NCBI RefSeq assembly: GCF_001029105.3
Contig: NZ_CP011808.2
Location: 248,001 to 312,000, forward strand
DNA from: Pandoraea faecigallinarum
Lineage (GTDB): Bacteria > Pseudomonadota > Gammaproteobacteria > Burkholderiales > Burkholderiaceae
DNA: 64,000 nucleotides
Direction of reading: 5' to 3'
Shown here piece by piece: positions 1 to 8,280 of this stretch (positions within the stretch are counted from its first letter, which is position 1; each line of letters begins with the position of its first letter). The position numbers and the translations under genes are program-made. The notes under the pieces are model-generated. The model ran no database searches and had not been told where the DNA came from. It was given only the letters and a program-made list of their open reading frames with translations.

Positions 1-434
1 TACTCGGCAAGCAGGCCGCGCAAGCCATTAATCTGCATTGTGCGGAACTTCACCAACTGTTCGCGCATCCGGTGCAGTCCCAGTACCGCCTGTTGTGTTT
101 CCGTCTTTACCGCAACCGATTTGCCTGCATGCTGCACGGCTAGCCAGATGGCTTTCGCGTCGGCTGCGTCGTTTTTGTTGCCCATCACAAACGCCTTCAC
201 AAATTTCCCCGGCATCAGCTTCACCTCGTGGCCCATCGTCGTGAGCTTGCGGGCCCAGTGCTGTGAGCCACCGCACGCCTCCATCCCGACCAGGCACGGA
301 GCCAGATTCGCGAAGTGTTCGAGAAACGCGCCCCGTCTCACCGGTTTGTTCACGATTTCGCCCGTCTCTGCGTCGATGTAATGGAGCTGCATCACGTTCT
401 TTGCAATGTCCACACCCACTGTCGTATGCTTCAT
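1..434 (-). CDS. IS110-family transposase, N-terminal part (runs off left edge)
   Basis: Translating the minus strand from an ATG at 434 gives about 144 residues starting MKHTTVGVDIAKNVMQ with no stop before the window edge. The first catalytic Asp (VGVDIAK), the Glu (VGMEACGGS) and NKNDAADAKAI match the DEDD RuvC-like domain of IS110-family transposases, which excise and insert the element through a circular intermediate. The C-terminal Tnp_20 part lies outside the window. An 8-bp inverted repeat (438-445 and 506-513) lies just upstream. The family call is firm; intactness cannot be judged. Confidence 0.85.
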   Translation of the reverse strand, partial: MKHTTVGVDIAKNVMQLHYIDAETGEIVNKPVRRGAFLEHFANLAPCLVGMEACGGSQHWARKLTTMGHEVKLMPGKFVKAFVMGNKNDAADAKAIWLAVQHAGKSVAVKTETQQAVLGLHRMREQLVKFRTMQINGLRGLLAE

Positions 435-567
435 TTCGGAGCCTCCGGTTTGCTAGGAAAACCTCTATGGTCTTCCATCTGGGCACTCTGTTGCCGTTGG
501 CCCGTGAGGCTCCGCCTTCGATTCCTTTCTGCTAGCTCCTACCGCTCACGGGTGGGAGGCGTTCATA
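435..567. other. Non-coding gap between IS110 and plasmid gene
   Basis: I see no gene here. It holds the upstream inverted repeat of the IS110 element (GGAGCCTC at 438-445 and GAGGCTCC at 506-513) and probably the element end. Confidence 0.4.
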
Positions 568-1023
568 TCATTTCCTTTCTTTCTCTATCGCGAGTCGCTC
601 ATAGCGCGCGATCCGATCGGCCAGTTCCGCCGGATCGGGCTTCATCAGACGATCGAGCTCCTGCACCGAGGGCGGTTCTCGCGGCGCGGGAGGCCCGCCT
701 TCTGTGGCAGGCGGGGCACTCTCCTGCGACACACACGCCTCGGGCCGGCGTGACGCGGGCACCCCGGCCGTCTGGGATCCGCCGGGCACCTCCGGCCGCT
801 CCGTACTCTTGTTCTGATGCCTGGCACGGTATTGGTACAGGTAGTTTCTGAAGGTGGCTATCGTCAGTTCCAGCCCCCCCTTGCGCAACGTCTCGACAAT
901 CTCGGCCGCGCGCACGCCCTCGGCGAGCTTCGCCTCGATCGACGGCATCAATTGGCGCAGCCGGGCGGCTTTCGTCGAGTGCTTGAGCGCCTCGATTCGG
1001 GCTTTCAATTCAGTTTCGCTCAT
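568..1023 (-). CDS. Small plasmid-transfer accessory protein, function unknown
   Basis: This 151-residue protein begins MSETELKARIEALKHS. I chose the ATG at 1023 over the upstream start at 1056 because GAGGA lies 5 nt before it. The first 75 residues are charged and helical and include TIATFRNYLYQYRARHQ, which looks like a small DNA-binding or oligomerisation segment. The rest is proline-rich and low in complexity up to a final helical stretch. It follows the relaxase on the same strand, so a role at the transfer origin or in plasmid maintenance is reasonable. I do not recognise a defined family. Confidence 0.6.
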   Translation of the reverse strand: MSETELKARIEALKHSTKAARLRQLMPSIEAKLAEGVRAAEIVETLRKGGLELTIATFRNYLYQYRARHQNKSTERPEVPGGSQTAGVPASRRPEACVSQESAPPATEGGPPAPREPPSVQELDRLMKPDPAELADRIARYERLAIEKERK

Positions 1024-1344
1024 GGGGTCCTCGCGAGTGGCTTCCTTCGCTACCAAATCACTACTGAATCACTACCATTGCTCTACTGCCTACCTACTGC
1101 ATTACTTCGACTACGCTCTCATGTCGGTGTGCAGTTGCTAGACTGTTGCTCGTTCTTTGCTATCACGTTGCTGTTCTTTCAGAACTATTTCCCTACGGCC
1201 TTCGGCCTATTTCGTGTGAACGCCCTTAACCCCCGGAGGTTTTGGTCCCTTAACGGGCCCGAAAACCTCAATACACATCACGCACCCCTCGGGTGCTTCA
1301 GCTACCGAAGTCGGCGACTTCGCTCATTGCCCGCTGGCAAATTC
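1024..1344. other. Hairpin-rich intergenic region, candidate oriT or terminator
   Basis: There is no gene in these 321 bases, but three hairpins lie within 90 bp beside the relaxase stop. The first has an 8-bp arm (GAGGTTTT 1236-1243 with AAAACCTC 1262-1269) and an inner imperfect stem. The second is GCACCC 1282-1287 with GGGTGC 1291-1296. The third is CGAAGTCG 1306-1313 with CGACTTCG 1315-1322. They could be rho-independent terminators between the relaxase and the next gene, or part of a MobF-type origin of transfer. No known nic sequence was recognised. Confidence 0.45.
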
Positions 1345-4317
1345 TCAGTCAAAGCGCCCGTACCCCGCTGGTTCCTTGCCGCTCGCCGGCGCCTTGCGCT
1401 GCGGCTCAAGCGACCCTAGCGGCTGCCGCGATAGCGCCGACTTGCCGTCGAGCGCGCCTTTGGGCGGTAGCCCTGCCGCGCGGCGCAGCCACTGTCGTTC
1501 GCGCTGGAGCGCCAGTGCCGTACTCCTGTCAAAGCGCCGGGCGATGGCGTCCGGCAGCTCGCCGAGCGAGTTCGTGTAGACGCGGGCCTCCTGCCGCGCC
1601 CGGCTGATGGCAACGTAATAGAGGTTCATCGACGTGGTGCGGCTTCTCGTATCGAGCGCAATCAGTGCGCGCTCACTGGTCAGGCCCTGCGCGCTGTGAA
1701 CGGTCGAGGCGTAAGCGTGCTCGAGATGCAGTGGCCTCGTGGACGGCAGCTCAAGCGAGCGCACCGGCCGGCCTTCGCGTGGCTCGAGCGATTCGAGCGT
1801 GACGGCGCCGCCGCTCACCCCGGCGACCCGCATGCGATCGCCGTTGGTTAGGTCGCGCCCGGCATCGTTGCGATTGATCCGCACGGTATCGCCGACGGCA
1901 AGTTCGGCGCGCTCGAGCTGGTAGACGCTGAGCTGCGTCGCGCGGCGCGGGTTGAGGGTGGCCATAGTGCCGTCCGGGCGTTGCAGGACCAGCATATTGC
2001 CCGGCAACGCTTCCCGGACGCGGTAGGTTTTCCCCCGCATCAGACCGGCTCTGTGGTAGTCGCGCTCGGGCTGGATCACCATGCCCGGCTGATAGCTCGG
2101 GGCAAAGCGGCGCTGCGCCTGCGTCATGTCCACGCGCGTCAAGGTGTCGAACTCGCGCCCGTTCCCCGTGAGCGCCAGAGAGCCCCGCACCATGCGGTTG
2201 ATCTCGCGGCGGGCATCGTTCGTGCCGGCGACGATCAGCGTGTCGCGGCGCTCGGCTTCGGTCAGTGCGATGTAGTCGGCGACGATGGCGCGATGCCGCT
2301 CGGTCGGCTCCCTGAATTCTTCCACGTGCTTGAGATGCGCAAGCGACTGCGTGACGCGGCCCTCGGCGGCGTGTTCGACCGCCGTTTTGAGCTCGCGGTC
2401 TTGCTGCCGCGTAATCTCGCGGATGCGCGTGGTGGGCATGCCGCCCTGCTGGAGTTGCGCGAACGGCTTGCCAGCCTCGATGGCCTCGGTCTGCTTGGTG
2501 TCGCCGATCATCACCATACGCGCGCCGGCCTGCTCGACGGCGCGCATGAGCTGTTCCATCTGGCGGGCGCCGACGACGCCCGCCTCGTCCAGCACGACGA
2601 TCGTCCTGGCATCGATAGACTTGTCTTTGGCACGCAGAAAGCTTGCCAGCGTGTGTGCGTCGAGCCCCGCGTTCCTGAGCGCCGTGACCTGGTTGCCGTA
2701 CGGCGCGAGCGCGACGGTGCGGTAACCGCCCTGACCGCGCTCACCGCCGCCCCCGCCACTCGACGCCTGCCGGATGAGCGCGACCGCCTGATTGACGGTG
2801 TAGGTTTTGCCGGTGCCGGCGTCGCCCTGGATGCCGACGAACCGGTGCGCCGTCGCGACGATAGCCTCCACGGCCGAGCGCTGGTCAGCGTTCAGTCGGG
2901 AACCTTCGAGCGCCGTTTTGACCGCTGCGGGCGTCAGGATCGGCGCGAGGGCGGCGCGGCCGCTGCGTTCGATGGCGAGTATCGCCTTCTCGCGCGCGAG
3001 CGCCTTGTGGGTCGTATAACGCGTCTCGGCCGGCACAAGAGAGCCGCGCTGGATGGCCTGAGCCACATAAGCGCGGGCCTCCTGCTGGGTCAAACCTTCG
3101 CGTTCACCCAAAAAGCTCGCCCAGCCGGCCGGCGAGAGCGCCGGTCCATCCCTGGATCCGGCCGCGCGGTAGGTTGACACCGCCTCGATCAGCGCCCCCT
3201 GTTCGACCAGCCGCCGGATCTCGGCACGCACCTCCTCCATGCCTGCCAGCCCGACTGCGCGGCGCAGGGCCGTCGCCGTGAGCGCGCTTTCCTGCACCAC
3301 GGCTTCACGTTCGGTCAGATGGTTGATCGCGTATTGCACTACCGCCTGCGCTGGCGTGAGTCCGACTGGCAGGCTCAGTGCCGCAGCGCGATCGAGCGCG
3401 CTGCGTGGACCCTCGCTGTGGCCGTCGAGCGGCGAGCGGGCGCCGTAGTCGATGCCCAGTTCGCGGCTTTTCTCCAGCCAATATTGCTTGATGATCTGCT
3501 GGTCGGATTCGTCTTTGCGCGGCCGCGTCGCCAGCGAGATCACCTGTTTTTCCAGTGCGGTTGCCGACGCCCTCGTTTTCCCTTCGTCGGCAAGCGCTTG
3601 CTCGATCACGTAGCTACGTGCCGAAAACGCCTCGATCTGCTCGCGGCTGATATGCGCCAGCTCGAACTTGCCCTTGTCATCGACGAGTCGAATGGCATAG
3701 CCCAGTTTCTGTAGGCTGTGTGCAAGCTCGGCCTTGTACAGGGCATCGATCTCATGTTGTACACGGAAGATGTCCTCGTTCGACAGCGCACGCCACGCGC
3801 CGTCGGCGCGTCGTGTCATGTTCAGTACGACGGCGTGCGTGTGAAGTTGGGGGTCCTTGGCCCGGCTCATCTCGTGCCGGAACTTGCCGATGACCATATT
3901 TCCGGTACGCTCGTGACAGCTCTTGCCCTTGACCTTCTTGCGGGCCTCAGCGAGCCGCTCGGCCTGCTCAAGGGCCCGTGTAACGGCACGGTCGTGCGCT
4001 GCACTGACCTCACGGTCGCCGGCGACAAGCGCCTGCATCGACACCGATTTCGGGGCCGAAAACGTGAGGTCCAGCCCCATGCGTTTTTTGTGAGCGGTCG
4101 TATCGAACGTCGTCTGAATGCGCTCGCCGTTGGGCAGCCGGCCATCGAGCAGGCGCGAGAATTGGGCCTGCTCGATCGGCCCGGTGAGTCCAAGCAGCCG
4201 CGCCCCTTCCCCCTGCCACTCGCCGGGGTGGTCCTTGGCGTAGTAATCGTCGGCGGCTGCAAAATAGTGCGCCGCCGCATACTGGTTGTTGCCGCGAATC
4301 GGGGTCACGTTGAGCAT
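1345..4317 (-). CDS. traI: Conjugative relaxase of the MobF (TrwC/TraI) family
   Basis: This 990-aa protein would nick the transfer origin and unwind the strand sent to the recipient. The N-terminal relaxase domain (about 1-300) has the paired tyrosines DDYYAKD near residue 24, which attack the nic site, and the metal-binding histidines PQLHTHAVVLN. The C-terminal half is a RecD-like helicase with Walker A GDAGTGKT and the DEAG box VVLDEAGVVGA. The length agrees with TrwC of R388 (966 aa). The start at 4317 follows a good ribosome site (AAGGAG) and lies 10 bp after the virD4 stop, so the two are co-transcribed. No frameshift is visible. Confidence 0.95.
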   Translation of the reverse strand: MLNVTPIRGNNQYAAAHYFAAADDYYAKDHPGEWQGEGARLLGLTGPIEQAQFSRLLDGRLPNGERIQTTFDTTAHKKRMGLDLTFSAPKSVSMQALVAGDREVSAAHDRAVTRALEQAERLAEARKKVKGKSCHERTGNMVIGKFRHEMSRAKDPQLHTHAVVLNMTRRADGAWRALSNEDIFRVQHEIDALYKAELAHSLQKLGYAIRLVDDKGKFELAHISREQIEAFSARSYVIEQALADEGKTRASATALEKQVISLATRPRKDESDQQIIKQYWLEKSRELGIDYGARSPLDGHSEGPRSALDRAAALSLPVGLTPAQAVVQYAINHLTEREAVVQESALTATALRRAVGLAGMEEVRAEIRRLVEQGALIEAVSTYRAAGSRDGPALSPAGWASFLGEREGLTQQEARAYVAQAIQRGSLVPAETRYTTHKALAREKAILAIERSGRAALAPILTPAAVKTALEGSRLNADQRSAVEAIVATAHRFVGIQGDAGTGKTYTVNQAVALIRQASSGGGGGERGQGGYRTVALAPYGNQVTALRNAGLDAHTLASFLRAKDKSIDARTIVVLDEAGVVGARQMEQLMRAVEQAGARMVMIGDTKQTEAIEAGKPFAQLQQGGMPTTRIREITRQQDRELKTAVEHAAEGRVTQSLAHLKHVEEFREPTERHRAIVADYIALTEAERRDTLIVAGTNDARREINRMVRGSLALTGNGREFDTLTRVDMTQAQRRFAPSYQPGMVIQPERDYHRAGLMRGKTYRVREALPGNMLVLQRPDGTMATLNPRRATQLSVYQLERAELAVGDTVRINRNDAGRDLTNGDRMRVAGVSGGAVTLESLEPREGRPVRSLELPSTRPLHLEHAYASTVHSAQGLTSERALIALDTRSRTTSMNLYYVAISRARQEARVYTNSLGELPDAIARRFDRSTALALQRERQWLRRAAGLPPKGALDGKSALSRQPLGSLEPQRKAPASGKEPAGYGRFD

Positions 4318-4327
4318 GGCGCGCTCC

Positions 4328-5890
4328 TTACTTGACCTCGATCGCCGTTGCGCGATGGGGATAGTTCACATAGGGCAGCGTGATGCGGGCAATCGGAAAG
4401 TCCTCGGCAAACATGACGTAGCCGTGTAGGTCTCGCAGGTTCGAGATTTCCGAATCCATCACGACCGGCTCGGGTGGGCTCGCGAGCACATGGCGGCTGC
4501 GGCCGGCCCCACCCCGGCCGGCGTTGGAGGTGACCTGAACGCGCTCGACATGCTGCTTGCCGAGGATCTCACTGGCCTTGTCCGCATTCAGCGCGTTCGA
4601 CGCGCCGAAGATGAGATAGTTACGAAAGCACGCGAGCAGCGTCTTGGCCGCCTCCGTGCCGTAAGCTTCGTCGAGTTGCGCCCAATCCTGGATCGTGCCG
4701 ACCATGCGCAGGCCGTGCTTGCGCCCCTTGGTCGCGGCCGGGATAAACGACTCGAGCTTGCCGAGCGACTCGAGTTCGTCGAGAAACAGCCATAAACGGG
4801 CGCCGGTCATCGGCGCGTAGCTCAGGATCGTGGCGCAAATCGTGTCGATCCACGTGGCCACCAGCGGCCGTTGCGCCGTGCGCATGTCTTCCCGCCACGT
4901 GATGAACAGATTGCCAGCACAAGGATCGTGCACCCACGTGTGCAGCGAGAAGTCGCCCTGGCTCATGAAGCGCAGCGGCCGCACATACTTGTTCATCATG
5001 AACTGGATCGAGGCGATGGCCTTCTCGGCGTTCACGCGAAAGTAGCCTTGCGAATCGGTGTTCGAGAGGAACTCGCGGATCGCCTCGCCATCCTCTCGCA
5101 CCAGCAGGTTCACGAGCCTGTCCTGATCGGGGTTGTCCGTCTCGACCAGTTTGCGCATGGTGTCGGCGAGCACGTCGCGCGCGTAGGCGCACCATTGCTC
5201 GTCGTTGGGATCGACCTGCGGCGGGATCACGCTCTTGGCCATGCGGTCAAAGTCGTGCACGCCCTTGATCTCGTTAAACAGCGTCCAGCCTGCCGTGCGG
5301 CGGTCGAACGGGTTGAGAATTGCGTCGCCGGGAAAGCCGAACTTGGAATAGAAAGTGCCGTTGGGATCGATCACCGCCATCTTGTCGCGGCGCTTGACCA
5401 CCGAGGCGATCATGCTTTCCATCGCCACGGACTTGCCTGCGCCCACGGACGCGCAAATCAGCGTATTGCGGTTCTCAAGATGGATCGGCATCGGCATTGC
5501 GCCGATCATGATCGGGGCCAAGACTGGCGCGGTCGCCTCGTTCTTACGCCGACGCCGGTTCTCGCGACGGTTGGCCGCGTTGACCAGGCGCCTGACGCGA
5601 TGCCAGTTCGCCATGCGGGCGCCGCGCATCCAACGGCGATACGGGGCGCCGCGGAAGCCATCGTCACCGTATTCGTGGACTAGATAGCTGCTCGCTGCGG
5701 CAAGGCCCAGGCCAAGCATAGCCCCGCCGGTGATGAGCGGATGGTGCGGCGTCAGGTGCAACGCGACGGTGAGCGCTTCCGGGAGCGGTCTAAGCGGGAC
5801 ACGGGCCGCCCACGCGCCGGCGAGCCAGCCGGTGATCGGCAGAATGACGCCAAAGAGCAGCGTGGCGTTCTCGACTTCATGTTTCTGCAT
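4328..5890 (-). CDS. virD4: Type IV coupling protein VirD4/TrwB
   Basis: This 520-aa inner-membrane ATPase would link the relaxase-DNA complex to the secretion channel. Two N-terminal hydrophobic segments (about residues 10-30 and 50-70) anchor it. The Walker A is CASVGAGKSVA near 150 and the Walker B is LWLFLDELESLGK near 375, with the TraG/TraD motif LRMVGTIQDWAQL after it. The ATG at 5890 is preceded by GGGGAGGAG. Its place between the PLD nuclease and the relaxase matches TrwB of IncW plasmids. Confidence 0.94.
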   Translation of the reverse strand: MQKHEVENATLLFGVILPITGWLAGAWAARVPLRPLPEALTVALHLTPHHPLITGGAMLGLGLAAASSYLVHEYGDDGFRGAPYRRWMRGARMANWHRVRRLVNAANRRENRRRRKNEATAPVLAPIMIGAMPMPIHLENRNTLICASVGAGKSVAMESMIASVVKRRDKMAVIDPNGTFYSKFGFPGDAILNPFDRRTAGWTLFNEIKGVHDFDRMAKSVIPPQVDPNDEQWCAYARDVLADTMRKLVETDNPDQDRLVNLLVREDGEAIREFLSNTDSQGYFRVNAEKAIASIQFMMNKYVRPLRFMSQGDFSLHTWVHDPCAGNLFITWREDMRTAQRPLVATWIDTICATILSYAPMTGARLWLFLDELESLGKLESFIPAATKGRKHGLRMVGTIQDWAQLDEAYGTEAAKTLLACFRNYLIFGASNALNADKASEILGKQHVERVQVTSNAGRGGAGRSRHVLASPPEPVVMDSEISNLRDLHGYVMFAEDFPIARITLPYVNYPHRATAIEVK

Positions 5891-5953
5891 CGTTCACTCC
5901 TCCCCGACGGCGGCTCCCAGCGGGGATCGCATCGCCGCCCGGGCGGGCCTCCG

Positions 5954-6556
5954 CTAGTAACTGGACTGGTACGGCTGGCCTTGCTCCCAGCGGCTTTGCC
6001 AATGCGCAAGATACTGAGCGGCCAGTGTGGGGTAATTCCACAGGACCAGCACATTTTCGCTGTTGCGCGTCGCTGCGGACGCCGTGTAGTTGAAACTGCC
6101 CGTCTCGACATGCAGGCCGTCGATGACGATGTATTTGTCGTGGTGGATCGCGTAGACGCTGACCGTGCGGGTCGGAATGCCGGCGTTGACCAGCAGGTTG
6201 AGCGCCTGCCGCGAAGTGGTCGAACGGGTGCCCTTGTCATCGACCACGACCGCCACATCGACGCCGCGCTGCTTCGCATCGAGCAGGGCGCGCACGACGG
6301 TCGGCGACGTGAAGCTGTAGCCGGCCAGCCGGATAGACGTGTTCGCGGCAGCAATCACCTTGAGCACCAGCGCCTCGGCCCCTGCCTCCGGCGAAAAACC
6401 CACTTCAACGACTTGAGTCGTGGGCGCACGCGCTGCGCGCCCCGGCTCGGCGGCCACCGCGTTGTGTGCTTCATCCAACAAGCTGACCGTGAAGCCCTCG
6501 GCCCCGGCCACGGTGGCGAGGGCCAACCAGGCGGCACAAACGATAAATCGACGCAT
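5954..6556 (-). CDS. Secreted phospholipase-D-family nuclease
   Basis: This is a 200-aa protein with a clear signal peptide (MRRFIVCAAWLALATVAGA) and one HKD catalytic motif, HDKYIVID followed by GSFNYT, as in the Nuc/EndA endonucleases that work as dimers. I chose the ATG at 6556, which has GAGGAGTG directly upstream, over an upstream start at 6610. Single-HKD nucleases of this type occur in several plasmid transfer operons. A periplasmic or translocated nuclease is expected, but its contribution to transfer is not known to me. It lies between virB1 and virD4 on the same strand. Confidence 0.88.
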   Translation of the reverse strand: MRRFIVCAAWLALATVAGAEGFTVSLLDEAHNAVAAEPGRAARAPTTQVVEVGFSPEAGAEALVLKVIAAANTSIRLAGYSFTSPTVVRALLDAKQRGVDVAVVVDDKGTRSTTSRQALNLLVNAGIPTRTVSVYAIHHDKYIVIDGLHVETGSFNYTASAATRNSENVLVLWNYPTLAAQYLAHWQSRWEQGQPYQSSY

Positions 6557-6585
6557 CACTCCTCCTCTCTCTCTCTCTTTCTCGG

Positions 6586-7197
6586 TCACCAGCGCACGCG
6601 CTGTTGCCAAACGTTGTTAATGAAGACGTCAATGGCGCGCGGATTCTGTGCCGGCTGCCAGAGCACCTGCTCGAACACGTTGATCGTGACGCTATCGTCA
6701 TAGCTGCCAACGGTATAGGTGCCGACCGGCTTACCGACGCAGGCCTGCGGACCTACCCCGCCGCCACTCTGGCCACTCTGCAACTCAGACACCTGCGGTT
6801 GACCGCTCAGCGTGTACCCCCCGCTGCCGACCCATTCATTCCCGCCGGTGCCGCCCCGGCCACTCCCGCCGCTGCCAACATTGCGCCGCCCCTGCACCAC
6901 ATAGGCGCCGCGTGTGGCCGGCTGCAACGGCGGAGGACATGGATCGTAGGGGTCGTAGACTTGGCGGGCATAGCTGCCACCGTCGTTGCCGTCCGCGAGG
7001 TCGCACGTTGGAAATGGCCGGCCCTTGTCCAGATCGTGGTAGAGCTGGTCGATCGGCGCCACGCATTCGGCGACCCCTTGGGGGCCACCGTTCGATGCCG
7101 GATTCGCCAGACACAACAGCACTTTGCACCCATAGTCGGAAGCGTGGGCGGAGGCGGCAGCGCCCACGACGAGCAGTGCGATAAGCCAATTCTTCAT
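6586..7197 (-). CDS. Internal start: secreted cysteine-containing TrbM/KikA-like protein
   Basis: Inside the virB1 frame an ATG at 7197 has its own ribosome site, AGGAG 8 nt upstream, and opens with a typical signal peptide (MKNWLIALLVVGAAASAHA). The 203-aa product has DYGCKVLLCLANPAS and AECVAPIDQLYHDL, which resemble the small periplasmic TrbM/KikA-type proteins encoded beside virB1 homologs. A glycine-rich stretch follows and then a tail ending NNVWQQRVRW. It may be translated on its own as well as in the fusion. The family assignment is from memory of the motif and is tentative. Confidence 0.5.
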   Translation of the reverse strand: MKNWLIALLVVGAAASAHASDYGCKVLLCLANPASNGGPQGVAECVAPIDQLYHDLDKGRPFPTCDLADGNDGGSYARQVYDPYDPCPPPLQPATRGAYVVQGRRNVGSGGSGRGGTGGNEWVGSGGYTLSGQPQVSELQSGQSGGGVGPQACVGKPVGTYTVGSYDDSVTINVFEQVLWQPAQNPRAIDVFINNVWQQRVRW

Positions 7198-8280
7198 CGC
7201 GTTGTCTCCTGATTTCCACACGCGAACCAAGTGAGCTGTCTTTGGGCCACACGTCGCCCAATTCGCAAACTGTACGAAGGAGGCTTCCTTCTGAACGCCG
7301 TTCGCCGGCGCGCGCTTTGTCGCCACGGCTTGCGCCTTGCGCGTCGAGCCGATTTCTGGTCGGGCCGCGTCAGCAGCAGGCGTGTCTTCCGCGCCTTCAG
7401 AACCCTCCGCCCCTCGCGTCACCCGTCGGACTCGCACCGCATGGCTATCGGGCGTTCCGGCTGGCGAGGGCGTGGCCTGCTCTTCGTGCGTTGGTGCGTC
7501 CGCGAAGAAGACCCATTGCGGCGGCGCAACGGCAGGCTTGGCAGCCCCCACAGCCGACCCAGCAGCGCGGGCCGCCGGCCGAACCGGAATCGGCCCATCG
7601 GTGCTTTGCTGCACAACCGCCGGCACCACCGGAATCGGTGGGACCGCATCAGTGGCGTTTGCCACGACCTTCTGCACGTAGCTGGGCTGCCCCGCTTTGT
7701 CCGGTCGGAAGCCGCGTGCAAAATTGCCCGAGTAATAGCAGCTGAATGCGGCGCGCAAGGCGTGCTGCTCGTCGTGAATTAGCGCCCTCGCCCGCGCATA
7801 GCAATCCTTCAGAATGGCGCCGCCCGCCTTCAGGTTGCGGCATGGATCGAACACCGTTTCGTAGGTTTCGCCGTACCGGGCGAGGTTGCCGCGATTCACC
7901 TGCCCTAGCCCCATCGAGAAATTGAAGCCCTGCCGCGCCAACGCGCGGGCCGTGGCGACGGCTTCGGCCAGACTGCGCGGCTGGCGCACGAGGCGCGCGC
8001 CCACCACGCCGATGGCGTAAGGGTTGCCCGAGGATTCCGTGCTCACCACGCCCCGCAGCGTGGACGGGTGGACGTCCGGGGCGCACTGCGCAGCGAGGGT
8101 CTCGAATGGGGTCTCGAGCAACGTCGCCTGCGGCTGGGCCTGTGCCGGCGTCTGCGCACGGGCGGTGAGCGGCAGCAGGATAAGTAGCATAGGCAGCATA
8201 GGCATCACGGCCAACACCGCGACAACAGCGAAGACGGTGAGCCTGCCCGCCGCTATCGCCTTCCCGTTAAGCGCCTTCAT
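6586..8280 (-). CDS. virB1: VirB1 lytic transglycosylase fused in frame to a secreted TrbM-like protein
   Basis: This open frame of 564 aa starts at ATG 8280 (GGAGA upstream) and overlaps virB11 by 14 nt. After a signal peptide (LPLTARAQ) comes a soluble lytic transglycosylase domain (about 65-210) with the catalytic Glu in STESSGNPYA, then NFSMGLGQVNRGN and SCYYSGNFARGF. It would open the peptidoglycan for the channel. A low-complexity linker leads without a stop into a second secreted protein starting MKNWLIALLVVGAAAS. In related loci I expect these to be two genes, so either a stop was lost or both a fusion and a separate product are made. Confidence 0.8.
   Translation of the reverse strand: MKALNGKAIAAGRLTVFAVVAVLAVMPMLPMLLILLPLTARAQTPAQAQPQATLLETPFETLAAQCAPDVHPSTLRGVVSTESSGNPYAIGVVGARLVRQPRSLAEAVATARALARQGFNFSMGLGQVNRGNLARYGETYETVFDPCRNLKAGGAILKDCYARARALIHDEQHALRAAFSCYYSGNFARGFRPDKAGQPSYVQKVVANATDAVPPIPVVPAVVQQSTDGPIPVRPAARAAGSAVGAAKPAVAPPQWVFFADAPTHEEQATPSPAGTPDSHAVRVRRVTRGAEGSEGAEDTPAADAARPEIGSTRKAQAVATKRAPANGVQKEASFVQFANWATCGPKTAHLVRVWKSGDNAMKNWLIALLVVGAAASAHASDYGCKVLLCLANPASNGGPQGVAECVAPIDQLYHDLDKGRPFPTCDLADGNDGGSYARQVYDPYDPCPPPLQPATRGAYVVQGRRNVGSGGSGRGGTGGNEWVGSGGYTLSGQPQVSELQSGQSGGGVGPQACVGKPVGTYTVGSYDDSVTINVFEQVLWQPAQNPRAIDVFINNVWQQRVRW

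Noticed and set aside
1981..3177. 398-codon plus-strand frame opposite the relaxase
   Set aside because: It is histidine- and arginine-rich with no motif and lies wholly antisense to a clear relaxase; it is a GC-rich shadow frame.
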